From Massilia sp. Root335 (GTDB taxonomy: Bacteria; Pseudomonadota; Gammaproteobacteria; Burkholderiales; Burkholderiaceae_D): a DNA stretch of 64,000 nucleotides. Positions within the stretch are counted from its first letter, which is position 1. Every line of letters begins with the position of its first letter. Under the pieces are notes generated by a model that had not been told where the DNA came from, ran no database searches, and saw only the letters and a list, made by a program, of their open reading frames with translations. A program made the translations under genes and the position numbers. This document shows positions 44,497-53,522 of this stretch, one piece after another. The DNA is taken from contig NZ_LMCY01000032.1 of assembly GCF_001425685.1 (NCBI RefSeq), forward strand, positions 1 through 64,000. Direction: 5' to 3'.

Positions 44497-45557
44497 ACCT
44501 CCCGCAGACGATCCACGACATCCTCGAGCTGGCACGCTGGGCGCCGAGCGGCGACAACACCCAGGTCTGGCGTTTCGAAGTGCTCGGCCCCGACCACGTC
44601 GCCGTGCACTTTTACGACACGCGCGAGGATACCGTGTACGACTTCCGCGGCCGCCCGAGCCAGCTGTCGCACGGCACCCTGCTGGAAACGATGGCGATCG
44701 CCGCCACCGCCCACGGCCTGCGCACCGAGATCACCCGGCGTCCGGACGATCAGGATCACCTGCCCGTGTTCGACGTGCGTTTCGTGCAGGATGCGGCAGT
44801 AACGCCGAGTCCGCTCATCGCCGCGATCACGACCCGCAGCGTGCAGCGCCGCGCGATGAGCACGCGCGCCCTGCTGCCCGAGGAAAAACGCGCCCTCGAA
44901 GATGCCGTCGGCGACGGCTACGACGTGCGTTGGATCGAAGGCTTCGGCGGCAAGATGGCCGCCGCGCGCCTGATGTTTTCGAACGCCAAGCTGCGCCTGA
45001 CCATGCCGGAAGCCTACGAGGTGCATCGCCGCATCATCCACTGGAACGCGCGCCACAGCCCCGACCGCGTGCCCGACCAGGCCCTGGGCGTCGACGCCGC
45101 CACCTTGCGCCTGATGAAATGGGCGATGGTCAGCTGGGGCCGCCTGTCCACGATGAACCGCCTGATGGGCACCTGGGCGCCGCGCCTGCAGATGGACCTC
45201 GTGCCGGGTCTGCGCTGCGCTGCGCACTTCGTCATCATGGCCAAACGCGCGCCGGAGACCGTCGAGGACCACGTCGCCGCCGGCCGCGCCGTGCAGCGCT
45301 TCTGGCTCACGCTCACCCACCTGGGACTGGCCATGCAGCCCGAGATGACGCCGCTGATTTTTTCCGCCTACGTGCAGCACGGCGAATCGTTCTCGACCGT
45401 CGAGAAACTGCATGGCGCGGCGCGGCAATTGCAGCAGCGCCTGCACAAGCTGATCGGCACCGGCAACGGTCATCCGGTCTTCATGGGCCGCCTCGGCGCC
45501 GGTCCCGCACCCCAGGCCCGTTCGCTGCGCAAGCCGCTCGAAGAACTGATGAAATAA
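44493..45557 (+). CDS. nitroreductase-fold FMN protein
   Basis: 354 residues with the nitroreductase opening DILELARWAPSGDNTQVWRFEV (the FMN-phosphate region) and a second half (TRSVQRRAMS, FVIMAKRAPETVEDHVAAG, FWLTLTHLGLAMQPEM) that resembles FMN-binding helices. Relatives reduce nitro groups or dehydrogenate peptide heterocycles and cofactors. It overlaps the ThiF-like stop codon (ATGA), so translation is coupled. A pairing of E1-like and nitroreductase-like enzymes suggests tailoring of a specific product. Confidence 0.8.
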   Translation: MNLPQTIHDILELARWAPSGDNTQVWRFEVLGPDHVAVHFYDTREDTVYDFRGRPSQLSHGTLLETMAIAATAHGLRTEITRRPDDQDHLPVFDVRFVQDAAVTPSPLIAAITTRSVQRRAMSTRALLPEEKRALEDAVGDGYDVRWIEGFGGKMAAARLMFSNAKLRLTMPEAYEVHRRIIHWNARHSPDRVPDQALGVDAATLRLMKWAMVSWGRLSTMNRLMGTWAPRLQMDLVPGLRCAAHFVIMAKRAPETVEDHVAAGRAVQRFWLTLTHLGLAMQPEMTPLIFSAYVQHGESFSTVEKLHGAARQLQQRLHKLIGTGNGHPVFMGRLGAGPAPQARSLRKPLEELMK

Positions 45558-45637
45558 ACCGGCGGCGCGGGCCTTCCCGCACCGCCGGCGTCGTTCGCCC
45601 GGCACGTTCCCGCAACCCTTTCACGATCAACGCCCCT

Positions 45638-46903
45638 ATGGAACGTATCAAAATCCTGTTCTTTGCGGAAGCCGTGACGCTGGCCCACGTCGGACGTCCC
45701 ATCGCGCTCGCGCAATCCCTCGATCCGGCACGCTTCGACGTGCATTTCGCCTGCGCCGAAGGCTATGACTTCTGTTTCAACGGGACGCAATTCACCCGCT
45801 GGACCATCCACAGCATTCCCAGCCAGCAATTCCTTGACGCGCTCGCGGGCGGCAAGCCGGTGTACAACACGGCGACCCTCACCGGCTACGTGGAAGACGA
45901 CCTGCGCGTGCTGGACGCGGTCCGCCCCGACATCGTCGTCGGCGACTTCCGCCTGTCGCTGTCCGTCAGCGCGCGGCTGCGCCGGATTCCGTACGTGTCG
46001 CTGATGAACGCGTACTGGAGCCCGTACGTCGTGCAGCATTACGCCGTGCCGCACATCCCGCTGACGCGCCTCCTGCCGATCCGCATCGCGAATGCGATCT
46101 TCCGCATGGCGCGTCCGGTCGCCTTCGCCTCGCATTCCGTCCCGCTCAACCGCGTGCGCCGCAAATACGGGCTGCCCTCGCTGGGCGCCGACCTGCGCAA
46201 GGTGTACACGGATGCGGACTACAGCATGTACGCCGACGTCCCCGACCTGTTCCCGCCAAAAAGCCTGCCGCAGCAGCATGCGTACATCGGCCCCATCATC
46301 TGGGCGCCGCCGCTTGCCAAGCCCGAGTGGTGGGACAGGGTGCCGGAAGACAAACCCATCGTCTACGTCACGCTCGGCAGTTCCGGCCAGGGCCGCCTGC
46401 TGCCGCTCGTGCTGGAAGCGCTGGCGCCGCTGCCGGTGACGGTCATCGCGGCCACGGCCGGGACGATCGACGTGGCGAGCGCGCTGGCGAACGCGTTCGT
46501 CGCGCCCTACCTGCCGGGCGACCTGGCGGCGCAGCGCGCCAGCCTGGTCGTGTGCAACGGCGGCAGTCCGACCAGCCAGCAGGCCCTGGCCGCCGGCGTG
46601 CCGGTGCTGGGCGTCGCCGGCAATCTCGACCAATTCCTGAACATGAGCGGCGTCATCAAGGCCGGCGCCGGTGCGTTGCTGCGCGCCGATCGCTTCCGCG
46701 CCAAGAAACTGACGCGCCAGGTGCGCGCGATGCTCGACGATCCGGCCATGACGGCCGCGGCGCGGCGCGTGGCCGATGCCTTCGCCGCTTATCCGGCGCC
46801 GCAACGCATGGCCGCCTTCCTGGAAGGCGTGCGTGCTTTCCACCGGTTTGCGCCGGCGCACAGGGTGGGCGACGACAGCGCTGCGCTGTCCAACGTCGAT
46901 TAA
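45638..46903 (+). CDS. GT-B glycosyltransferase (UDP-glycosyltransferase/MGT-like)
   Basis: 421 residues from ATG 45638. The N-terminal acceptor domain starts IKILFFAEAVTLAHVGRPIALA. The C-terminal nucleotide-sugar domain has VYVTLGSSGQG and the signature VVCNGGSPTSQQALAAGVPVL...NLDQF, close to macrolide/UDP-glycosyltransferases of family GT1. No membrane segment. It lies 80 bases after the nitroreductase-like gene in the same direction, so it may glycosylate the product of that cluster. Confidence 0.85.
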   Translation: MERIKILFFAEAVTLAHVGRPIALAQSLDPARFDVHFACAEGYDFCFNGTQFTRWTIHSIPSQQFLDALAGGKPVYNTATLTGYVEDDLRVLDAVRPDIVVGDFRLSLSVSARLRRIPYVSLMNAYWSPYVVQHYAVPHIPLTRLLPIRIANAIFRMARPVAFASHSVPLNRVRRKYGLPSLGADLRKVYTDADYSMYADVPDLFPPKSLPQQHAYIGPIIWAPPLAKPEWWDRVPEDKPIVYVTLGSSGQGRLLPLVLEALAPLPVTVIAATAGTIDVASALANAFVAPYLPGDLAAQRASLVVCNGGSPTSQQALAAGVPVLGVAGNLDQFLNMSGVIKAGAGALLRADRFRAKKLTRQVRAMLDDPAMTAAARRVADAFAAYPAPQRMAAFLEGVRAFHRFAPAHRVGDDSAALSNVD

Positions 46904-46909
46904 TTGGCT

Positions 46910-46925
46910 GTCGGAATTTTTTACA
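46910..46925 (+). promoter_or_regulatory. upstream activator motif (shared 16-mer)
   Basis: GTCGGAATTTTTTACA, 75 bases upstream of the -24 element of the PEP-CTERM gene. It matches the site at 53625-53640 in 14 of 16 bases and that at 14533-14548 in 12 of 16. It is a candidate enhancer site for a sigma-54 activator. Confidence 0.65.
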
Positions 46926-46999
46926 CCGCGCGTCTGGTGACTTACGATTTCTCTTGTTTTACTGCTTAAGTCCTTGATTCTAAACAGAGTAAATCGAGC

Positions 47000-47015
47000 T
47001 GGCACGGGGATTGCT
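47000..47015 (+). promoter_or_regulatory. sigma-54 promoter of PEP-CTERM gene
   Basis: TGGCACGGGGATTGCT is a complete match to the -24/-12 consensus TGGCACG-N4-TTGCW. It ends 78 bases before the start codon. Confidence 0.9.
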
Positions 47016-47093
47016 TTAGTGTAGGTATAAGCCCGCAATTACAACGGGCTACTCCCCCCGACAAATTTAACCAGCAGATTACTTGGAGCCAAT

Positions 47094-47975
47094 ATGAAGA
47101 AGTCGTTTCGCAAGCTGATCCCGGTCGCAGCCGCCCTTGGTTTCGCACTCGCCGCATCGTCGGCACAAGCTTTCACCCTGAAGGATGGCACCAACGTCCT
47201 GGCATCGGATGCCACGACCCTGGACTGGAACACGACCGGTAGCGGTGTTGCGAAAGGCGTCGGCCCGTTCGGCTCGCCGCTGAGCGTTGGCCAGAACTTC
47301 CAGTTCCTGTACCAGTCGAACCTGGCCAGCATCGACGGCAACACGACGAACACGTTCGACTCGGGCCTGGACTTCAACGCCAACGGCACCAAAGGCGCCG
47401 GCAAGGCCTTCGAATTCACGATCGTCGCCAAGCTGACCGAAAAAGTCACGAGCCTGGCAGGCACGACCGCTACCTTCGGTCTGGGCGGCACCGCTGCCGA
47501 CAACAAAGTCGCGATCTACTACGACACCGCCGCCAACGCCTCGACCACCGGCGGCACCGGTTTCGACGACGGCCAGCTGATCGCCCTGCTGACCATCGTG
47601 CCGACCAACACCCAGTCGACCTTCACGATCGCTGGCGCCGGCGGCCAGGGTTCGACCAAGCTGAACGCAGACATCGTCCAGGCTGGCGACTTCATCGACC
47701 CGGCCTACCTGCAGGGCGTGACGCACCTGCTGTTCGGCATCAACTTCGAATCGAACCTGAACTTCCCGGCTGGCAACTCGGCTACGCTGAACTTCCAGAA
47801 AGGCGGCAGCGCCCTGTTCCCGGATTACACCGTTGACACCGCGCACGACATCGTCTTCAAGGTCGACGGTTCGAACACCTTCGCCCTGCCGGAACCGGGC
47901 ACCATGATGCTGCTGGGCATGGGCATGCTGGGTCTGGTCGGCGCACAGCGTCGTCGTCGCGCTCCGAAGGCCTAA
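47094..47975 (+). CDS. PEP-CTERM sorted exported protein
   Basis: 293 residues. Signal peptide residues 1-26 (LIPVAAALGFALAASSAQA/F). The body is Gly/Ala/Thr/Asn rich and beta-like, with few charges and no Cys, as in extracellular matrix or floc proteins. The C-terminus LPEPGTMMLLGMGMLGLVG plus the QRRRR tail is the exosortase sorting signal. It might belong to the flocculation-associated PepA type; that is not certain. A perfect sigma-54 promoter and an upstream motif precede it. Confidence 0.88.
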   Translation: MKKSFRKLIPVAAALGFALAASSAQAFTLKDGTNVLASDATTLDWNTTGSGVAKGVGPFGSPLSVGQNFQFLYQSNLASIDGNTTNTFDSGLDFNANGTKGAGKAFEFTIVAKLTEKVTSLAGTTATFGLGGTAADNKVAIYYDTAANASTTGGTGFDDGQLIALLTIVPTNTQSTFTIAGAGGQGSTKLNADIVQAGDFIDPAYLQGVTHLLFGINFESNLNFPAGNSATLNFQKGGSALFPDYTVDTAHDIVFKVDGSNTFALPEPGTMMLLGMGMLGLVGAQRRRRAPKA

Positions 47976-47999
47976 TCCGCCTTTCGGACCGGCCTCATG

Positions 48000-48030
48000 A
48001 AAAAACCGCGGTTTCGACCGCGGTTTTTTT
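48000..48030. terminator. bidirectional intrinsic terminator
   Basis: CCGCGGT-TTCG-ACCGCGG (48006-48023), a 7-bp stem with a stable UUCG-type loop, flanked by A6 and T7. It serves the PEP-CTERM gene from the left and the SDR gene from the right. Confidence 0.92.
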
Positions 48031-48039
48031 ATTGCCGTT

Positions 48040-48837
48040 TCACTTGCCTTCGGGCGGCTTGAACATCTTGCCGACTTCGCGGATGACCATCGCGTGCGGC
48101 GCCAGCCCGGCAAACACGCGCTGCTTGTACGTCCCCTTGGCCGCGTTCACGACGGGCACGTCGCGCTCCAGTCCCGCCAGCGATGCCCGCACGACGTCGG
48201 CCGGCGCATCGCGCTCGACGAGGGCGCTCTCGTAGGCGCCGGCCTTGGCGTCGAACTCGGTGGCCGTCGGGCCCGGCACGAGCGTCTGCACGAGGATCCC
48301 GCGCTCCTTCCACTCCCCATGCAGCGCCTGGCTGAAGCTCTGCACGAAGGCTTTGCTGGCCGCGTACACGGCCATGTACGGCACCGGCTGGTAGGCCGCG
48401 GCCGACGAGACATTGATCACGGCACTGCTCGGGAACGAGGACAGATGGTCGAAGAAGCGGCGGCACGTCGCGACGAGCGCGGTCGTGTTGAGCGTGTTGA
48501 GTTCGTCGTAGACGCTCGCATCGGTCGCCTCGAACCGTCCCCAGCGCCCTGCCCCAGCGTTATTGCACAGCAGACGCACGCGGATGCCCGCGCCGTCGAG
48601 TTCCGCACGGATGCGCGCCACGGCGGCCGGATCGGCCAGGTCGGCCACGATGGCCCGCGCCTCGACGCCGTACTCCGTCTGCAACGTCTTGACGACGGCC
48701 AGCAGCCGCTCTTCGCGCCGCGCCACGAGCACCAGCCGCATGCCGGCCTGCGCCAGCTGGCGGGCGAATTCCTCGCCGATGCCGGACGACGCGCCAGTCA
48801 CCAGCGCCCAATGGCCTTTTAAGTCGGAAAGCCGCAT
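48040..48837 (-). CDS. short-chain dehydrogenase/reductase
   Basis: 265 residues, classical SDR: TGASSGIGEEFARQLA (NAD(P)-binding, residues 14-29), NNAGAG, catalytic Ser in INVSSAAAYQ and YAASK (Tyr/Lys). The Arg after the cofactor motif (VARREERL) suggests NADP. Substrate unknown. It is the last gene of the HPr-rel-A operon, 43 bases after the GMC oxidoreductase gene. Confidence 0.9.
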   Translation of the reverse strand: MRLSDLKGHWALVTGASSGIGEEFARQLAQAGMRLVLVARREERLLAVVKTLQTEYGVEARAIVADLADPAAVARIRAELDGAGIRVRLLCNNAGAGRWGRFEATDASVYDELNTLNTTALVATCRRFFDHLSSFPSSAVINVSSAAAYQPVPYMAVYAASKAFVQSFSQALHGEWKERGILVQTLVPGPTATEFDAKAGAYESALVERDAPADVVRASLAGLERDVPVVNAAKGTYKQRVFAGLAPHAMVIREVGKMFKPPEGK

Positions 48838-48880
48838 GGGCGATCTCCTTGTCGATGAATGATGAATAAATAAAGCCGCA

Positions 48881-50503
48881 TCAGGCCTGCGCCAGCAGGT
48901 GATCCGCCACGCGCAGGGCGTTCGCCGCGATCGTCAGGCTCGGGTTGGTGCCGCCGGACGACGGGAAGAACGAGCTGTCGACGACGTACAGGTTGGCGAG
49001 CCCGTGCGCGCGGTTATTACGGTCGAGCACGCTCTGCGCAGGATCGTCGCCGAACCGGCATGTGCCGCACACGTGGGCGATGCGCTGGTTGTTCTCGGCC
49101 TGCTTGATCAGTTTGACGCTGTAGCCCGCGAACACCGCGCGCATCCGCGCGCGAAACGCCGCGATGCGCGCGCGGTCGGCGTCGCGCACGCGGTATTCGA
49201 TGGCCAGGCGGGCGTTCTCCGCGTCGTCGCGCGCCGGTTCGACGCGGTTGTCGGCATACGGGAAATCCTCGAGCGTCGCTGCCAGGATCATGCGCCGATG
49301 TACGAGACCGTCGAGCACCGGCATGACGAACGGCTTGGCCAGCTTGAACAGCGGCGCCACCCACGGCAGCGGTCCCTGGCGCAGGTCGTCGGCCACGGAG
49401 GCCGCCAGGGTGGCCGCCGGCGGCAGGCGGCCGAAGGATTGCACGGAGCCGAGTTTCTGTCCGTCCAACAAATAAAAATCGTTGAAGGCGAGCTCTTTTT
49501 GGCGATTGTCGAACTCACCCTTGAGCTTCGGCTCGACCAGGTACAGGTCGATGTGGTGGCGCATCAGGTATTTGCCGACGAGGCCGGACGCGTTCGCGAG
49601 GCCTTGCGGCCACGCGCCGGACGCCGAGCCGAGCAGGATGCGCGGCGTCTCGAGGGCGCCGGCGGCCAGCACCACGATGGGGGCACGCACGGTGAAGCGC
49701 GTGCCGCGTCGTTCGCACACGACGCCCGTCACGCGGCTGCGGTCGGCTTCCAGCGCCACGACCTCGCAATCGTCGAGCAGGCGGGCGCCGTGGTCGCGCA
49801 AGGCCGGTTGCAGGCAGATCCGGCCGGCGTCGTTCTTGCAGGCGCGGCCGCACAGATAACCCTGGCAACCGCTGCAGCCGTCGACGAATTCGCAGGCCAG
49901 CGGCAACCGGTACGGATGCAGGCCGCGGCCTTCGAACAAGCCGAACAGTTCCGCGGACCCCGGCGTCAACGGCGGAGACGGCAGCAAATGCTCGCGCGGC
50001 CCGTCCGCGCGCAGCGGGTCCGCCGTGCCGCGCACCCGGAACAATTGCTCGGCCTTGTCGTAGTACGGTGCCAGCTCGTCGTAGGCGACGGGCCAGCGCG
50101 GCGGCAGATCGGCCCCGGGCGGCGCTTGATAGTGGTCGGCGGCGGCGAAATCGGATGGGAAGAAGCGTTCCAGCGCCATGCCGTACAGCGCACTCGAACC
50201 GCCCGCCCCGGAACCGATGAAGGGCACGAAGCGCTGGGTGCGCGGACCCGAGCGGTCGACGATCTGGTCCGGATAGCGGCCGGCGCGCGCGAGGATGTCC
50301 CGATGCGCCGGCTGCGGGACTTCCGGCCGCGGGAAGTCGTCCTCGGCGTAGCGGCCGACGAGGTCCGGGTGGGCCGCGCCCTTTTCGAGGAACAGCACGC
50401 GACGGCCGGCGCGCGCCAGCGCGTAACCGAGCGTGGCGCCCCCCATGCCGGTGCCGACGACGACGGCGTCCCAGTCCTGGTCGATATCAAACGGTTCCGA
50501 CAT
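48881..50503 (-). CDS. GMC-family FAD oxidoreductase
   Basis: 540 residues. FAD-binding VVVGTGMGGATLGYALARAG (residues 15-34). The C-terminal GMC signature includes HVCGTCRFGDDP and SSFFPSSGGTNPSLTIAANA with active-site His/Asn. A Cys-rich stretch (CEFVDGCSGCQGYLCGRACK, near residue 205) could bind a metal or iron-sulfur cluster. Members oxidise alcohols of sugars, sterols or lipids; the substrate is not visible. It lies 53 bases after the nucleotidyltransferase gene, in one operon. Confidence 0.88.
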   Translation of the reverse strand: MSEPFDIDQDWDAVVVGTGMGGATLGYALARAGRRVLFLEKGAAHPDLVGRYAEDDFPRPEVPQPAHRDILARAGRYPDQIVDRSGPRTQRFVPFIGSGAGGSSALYGMALERFFPSDFAAADHYQAPPGADLPPRWPVAYDELAPYYDKAEQLFRVRGTADPLRADGPREHLLPSPPLTPGSAELFGLFEGRGLHPYRLPLACEFVDGCSGCQGYLCGRACKNDAGRICLQPALRDHGARLLDDCEVVALEADRSRVTGVVCERRGTRFTVRAPIVVLAAGALETPRILLGSASGAWPQGLANASGLVGKYLMRHHIDLYLVEPKLKGEFDNRQKELAFNDFYLLDGQKLGSVQSFGRLPPAATLAASVADDLRQGPLPWVAPLFKLAKPFVMPVLDGLVHRRMILAATLEDFPYADNRVEPARDDAENARLAIEYRVRDADRARIAAFRARMRAVFAGYSVKLIKQAENNQRIAHVCGTCRFGDDPAQSVLDRNNRAHGLANLYVVDSSFFPSSGGTNPSLTIAANALRVADHLLAQA

Positions 50504-50556
50504 ATTCCCCCGGCAGTGGCCGCTCCAGTTGGGGTCGCCGGGCGCGCCTAAAAGGT

Positions 50557-51645
50557 TCAGGCCGCCTGCGACTCGTCATGCTTCGTGATAAACGCTTTAT
50601 GAAACAGATGCCGCGCCAGCAGCAGCGGCGGCATGCGCAGCCAGTTCCCGCGCACGTACAGCGCAAAGCGCGCCAGGCTGCTGAACGTACCCTCGCAGCT
50701 CACATGCAGCGGCAGCAGCGCGCGCCCGAACAACCGGTCCATCAGCCACAACAGGACCGGATTCGGCCCCGCCGGGGCCACGGCCGCCTGCACCGCCGGC
50801 GGGACGACCGTGCCGAGCAGGCGCGGGCAATAGCGTAACGCATAGAACAGCGGCCGCCCCAGCTCGAGTTCGCGCGCGCGCGCCGGCAGCGCGTCCCAGA
50901 ACCCGGGCTGCGCGCCGAATTCCCGCAGCAGCCGGTGCATGTCGACGAGGTCGCGCAAGCCCTTGTCGAATTCGCCGTCGAAGAACAGGTGCACGGCGCT
51001 GTGCAGCACCATGTCGGCCGGGGCCAGCGTGGCCAGGCCGGGCGCGCCGGCGATCGGCCTGGCCGCGGCGCGCAGCTTGTCCGGGTCGGGGCGCACCGGC
51101 GCCGTCTCCGGCAGGATCGCGTGGTGCACGTCGATCGAGTTGCCGCGCCGCGCGTGCTGCATCGGCGGCAGCTCGTGCATCCATTCACGATAGTAACGCT
51201 GGTCGTAGGTATCGTGGTGGGTGGTGATCCAGCCGTGCATCATGAGGGCCGCCTCGACCTCGGGCAGGCGGGTCTTGGGCACGAGGATGTCGATGTCGGA
51301 AAACAGCCGTCCGCGGCCCGCGTCCAGGCCGGCCATCGCATACGCGGCGCCCTTGAGCAGGATCAGCGGCAATCCCAGATCCGCCAGCGCCCGGCCGATC
51401 TGGCGGACTTCGTAGCGCGCGGCCCGGGCATGGCCGGATGCGCCCGCGCGCGTCCACTCCAGGTGCGCGCGCGGCGCGGCGGGAACCGTGTCCAGCAGGT
51501 TGGCATCTTCCAGCAGCACGAGCAGGAACGCATCGAGGTTGGCGGCGTCGGCCTGGCGCAGCAGCAAGTCCCAGCCGGCCGCGTCCAGGCCGCGCACGAC
51601 GGCCGGATCGCGCAGCACGCGCACCAGTACCGGCAGGCGCGTCAT
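50557..51645 (-). CDS. nucleotidyltransferase-fold protein of the HPr-rel-A locus
   Basis: 362 residues from ATG 51645, overlapping the kinase stop (ATGA). The PF14907-type fold is seen in LILLKGAAYAMAGLDAGRGRLFSDIDILV, where the RxFSDIDI block holds the metal-binding aspartates, followed by VEAALMMHGW. Members of this family are common beside HprK-like and PqqD-like genes. It may add a nucleotide to a protein or small molecule. Target unknown. Confidence 0.82.
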   Translation of the reverse strand: MTRLPVLVRVLRDPAVVRGLDAAGWDLLLRQADAANLDAFLLVLLEDANLLDTVPAAPRAHLEWTRAGASGHARAARYEVRQIGRALADLGLPLILLKGAAYAMAGLDAGRGRLFSDIDILVPKTRLPEVEAALMMHGWITTHHDTYDQRYYREWMHELPPMQHARRGNSIDVHHAILPETAPVRPDPDKLRAAARPIAGAPGLATLAPADMVLHSAVHLFFDGEFDKGLRDLVDMHRLLREFGAQPGFWDALPARARELELGRPLFYALRYCPRLLGTVVPPAVQAAVAPAGPNPVLLWLMDRLFGRALLPLHVSCEGTFSSLARFALYVRGNWLRMPPLLLARHLFHKAFITKHDESQAA

Positions 51646-52559
51646 GCCGTCCCCAGCGCCAGGCGTTCGAACAGTGCCATCGCGTCGGGCAGGCTGCTGT
51701 AGCGGAACGTGTACGCGTCGCTGGCGTCGATCAGCCGGCCGAGCGCCATGAAACCGCGCGCGCCCAGCACCTGGTAATTGAAGCTGTTGTCGGCCACCTG
51801 CATGAAGGCGCGCGCTTTCGGCAGCGGTTCCAATGCGACGGCGGCGCCGGCCTCCCAGCGCGGGAACACGATGCAGGCGGGCCGGGCCGGTTCCAGGGCA
51901 CGGGCGATGCTGTCCCGCGGCGCCTTCAGGTGGGCGATCGTCCCCTTGGTGGTTTCTTCCACGGGGCGGCTCAGCACGGCGTCGGGACGGAAGGCGCGGA
52001 TGATGTCGATCGAGGCATTCTTGAGGCTGACGGGGCGCGGCAGCGGCACGAGCACGCCGTCGTCGAGGTGCACGAGGGTCATCTCGTCCGACAGCAGCCG
52101 CCAGCCGTGTCCCAGCAAGGCGGCCGTCAGGGTGCTCTTGCCGGAGCCGGGCGGCGCCGGCAGGATGATCGCGCGGCCATGTTTTTCGAGCACGGCCGCG
52201 TGGATGATCAGATAGCCGTGGGCGCGGTGCGAGACGCACCAGTTCATCGTCCATTCCAGCATCGGATACGCTTGCCCCAGCGGCAGCGGCTGGAACGGCG
52301 TCGTGCCGTCATAGGCAAAATGCACCTGGGAACGATACCAGCGGCGCAGGCCGCCCGAGCGCCGTAAATCGAGGTGGAAGTCGACGAAGCCGCCGTCCGG
52401 CTCGACCGGATAATCGGCATACATCAGCGCGAGGCTGTCGATCAATGGCGGGACGTCGCTGCGGATGCGGTTGGCGAAGGGGCCCGTGCGCAACACGAGG
52501 CCGTCGCCGGACAGGCGCGCCCGCAGTTCGGCGCGCGACAGCGAACCGACCGTCAGCAT
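51642..52559 (-). CDS. HprK-related kinase A (HPr-rel-A system)
   Basis: 305 residues. The P-loop PAPPGSGKST (134-143) and a following LLSDEMTLVHLDDGVLVPLPRPVSLKN block resemble the catalytic core of HPr kinase/phosphorylase and the TIGR04352 group. The N-terminal 100 residues differ from HprK. It starts inside the end of the PqqD-like gene and overlaps the next gene, so the three are translationally coupled. It probably phosphorylates a Ser on a partner, perhaps the leading protein of this operon; this is not shown. Confidence 0.85.
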   Translation of the reverse strand: MLTVGSLSRAELRARLSGDGLVLRTGPFANRIRSDVPPLIDSLALMYADYPVEPDGGFVDFHLDLRRSGGLRRWYRSQVHFAYDGTTPFQPLPLGQAYPMLEWTMNWCVSHRAHGYLIIHAAVLEKHGRAIILPAPPGSGKSTLTAALLGHGWRLLSDEMTLVHLDDGVLVPLPRPVSLKNASIDIIRAFRPDAVLSRPVEETTKGTIAHLKAPRDSIARALEPARPACIVFPRWEAGAAVALEPLPKARAFMQVADNSFNYQVLGARGFMALGRLIDASDAYTFRYSSLPDAMALFERLALGTA

Positions 52560-52819
52560 GGTTCGATCAGGTCCAGCCCGGCCAGCGCGGCCAGCATGTC
52601 GTCGATCAGGGACACGAGGTCATCGTCGCCGGCATCAAAGCGTTCGGCCAGGCGGCCGGCCAGCGTGGCGGCATCGGCGGGTTCGTCGCGCAAGGCGAGC
52701 AGCAGGTCGAGCGCGGCACCATCCAGCAGGTGGGTACTGCCCGACAAGTCGTTGTACAGCACGGCTTCCCCATCCCATTCCCGGCAGGCCAGCGCCTGCC
52801 CAGGCGTCAAACGCCACAT
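52553..52819 (-). CDS. PqqD-like peptide-binding protein (HPr-rel-A system)
   Basis: 88 residues with the PqqD/RRE fold: WRLTPGQALACREWDGEAVLYNDLSGSTHLLDGAALDLLLALRD. PqqD-like domains bind leader peptides of ribosomally made, modified peptides and present them to an enzyme. It overlaps the HprK-like gene by 7 bases and follows the 207-residue protein by 15 bases, so that protein is the natural candidate for its ligand. Confidence 0.85.
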   Translation of the reverse strand: MWRLTPGQALACREWDGEAVLYNDLSGSTHLLDGAALDLLLALRDEPADAATLAGRLAERFDAGDDDLVSLIDDMLAALAGLDLIEPC

Positions 52820-52834
52820 GCGTGTCGCCGCCCG

Positions 52835-53458
52835 TCAGTCGTGAATCGAGCTGAGGTAGTTAGCGACCTGGGCATTGTCCCAGTACACGCCGGCGGTCGG
52901 GCTGTAGCGGCCCGTGGTCTGCAGCTCGCTCCACATGGTCTGCAGGTCGGTGAGTTCGATGAAGTCGATGTACTTCGCCTGCAGGTTGAGGTAAGCCGCC
53001 ACCAGGTGCATGCCGACATTGTTGTTGTCGAAGTCCTGCGGGTTCAGCATGTCCGCCAGCTTGGCGCAGTAGTACGAGCCCGGCTTGTAGCAGTCGCCGT
53101 TGTTGTACGAATCGGCCCGGACCGGGCAGGCCGTGCCGTTGCCCACCGCGTAGAACACGCTGGTGAACATCAGGTCGCGCGACACCGGCCATGCATGTTG
53201 CGGCTGCTTCCAGTAGCCCGGCGATAAGCCGTTGCAGGCAGGCGCCTTGCCGTTCGCGTAATGGCTGGCGGCCAGGCCGTTCGACAGCGAGCCCGAAGGC
53301 GCCCGACAGACCATCGACGCCATCGCCGACTTGCTTTCCAGCGTCGCGAGAACCCCGGCGCCCATGCCGATTTTGGCCAGGCGACGACGGGCCGCCCCGC
53401 GTTGAGTCAAGGACGGCGCCGTTTCAATCTTGTCGTTATTTTGATTTTCGGTAGCCAC
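52835..53458 (-). CDS. unknown protein leading the HPr-rel-A operon; possible modified substrate
   Basis: 207 residues from GTG 53458, 7 bases after TGGGGA; an upstream in-frame ATG at 53512 is less likely. The first 20 residues are polar; 20-48 are RGAARRRLAKIGMGAGVLATLES, a basic patch plus a short hydrophobic stretch that could be a Tat-like signal or a leader. The remainder has five Cys and a SPGYWK motif (79-84) of the type in GYWKxH proteins. No PEP-CTERM motif. A sigma-54 promoter precedes it. I do not recognise the family. Confidence 0.65.
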   Translation of the reverse strand: MATENQNNDKIETAPSLTQRGAARRRLAKIGMGAGVLATLESKSAMASMVCRAPSGSLSNGLAASHYANGKAPACNGLSPGYWKQPQHAWPVSRDLMFTSVFYAVGNGTACPVRADSYNNGDCYKPGSYYCAKLADMLNPQDFDNNNVGMHLVAAYLNLQAKYIDFIELTDLQTMWSELQTTGRYSPTAGVYWDNAQVANYLSSIHD

Positions 53459-53522
53459 GTGCGTTCCCCAAAATGTTGTCGCGCTCACTGAGGGCGACCA
53501 GTACCTGAACAAGCAAGTTTTG

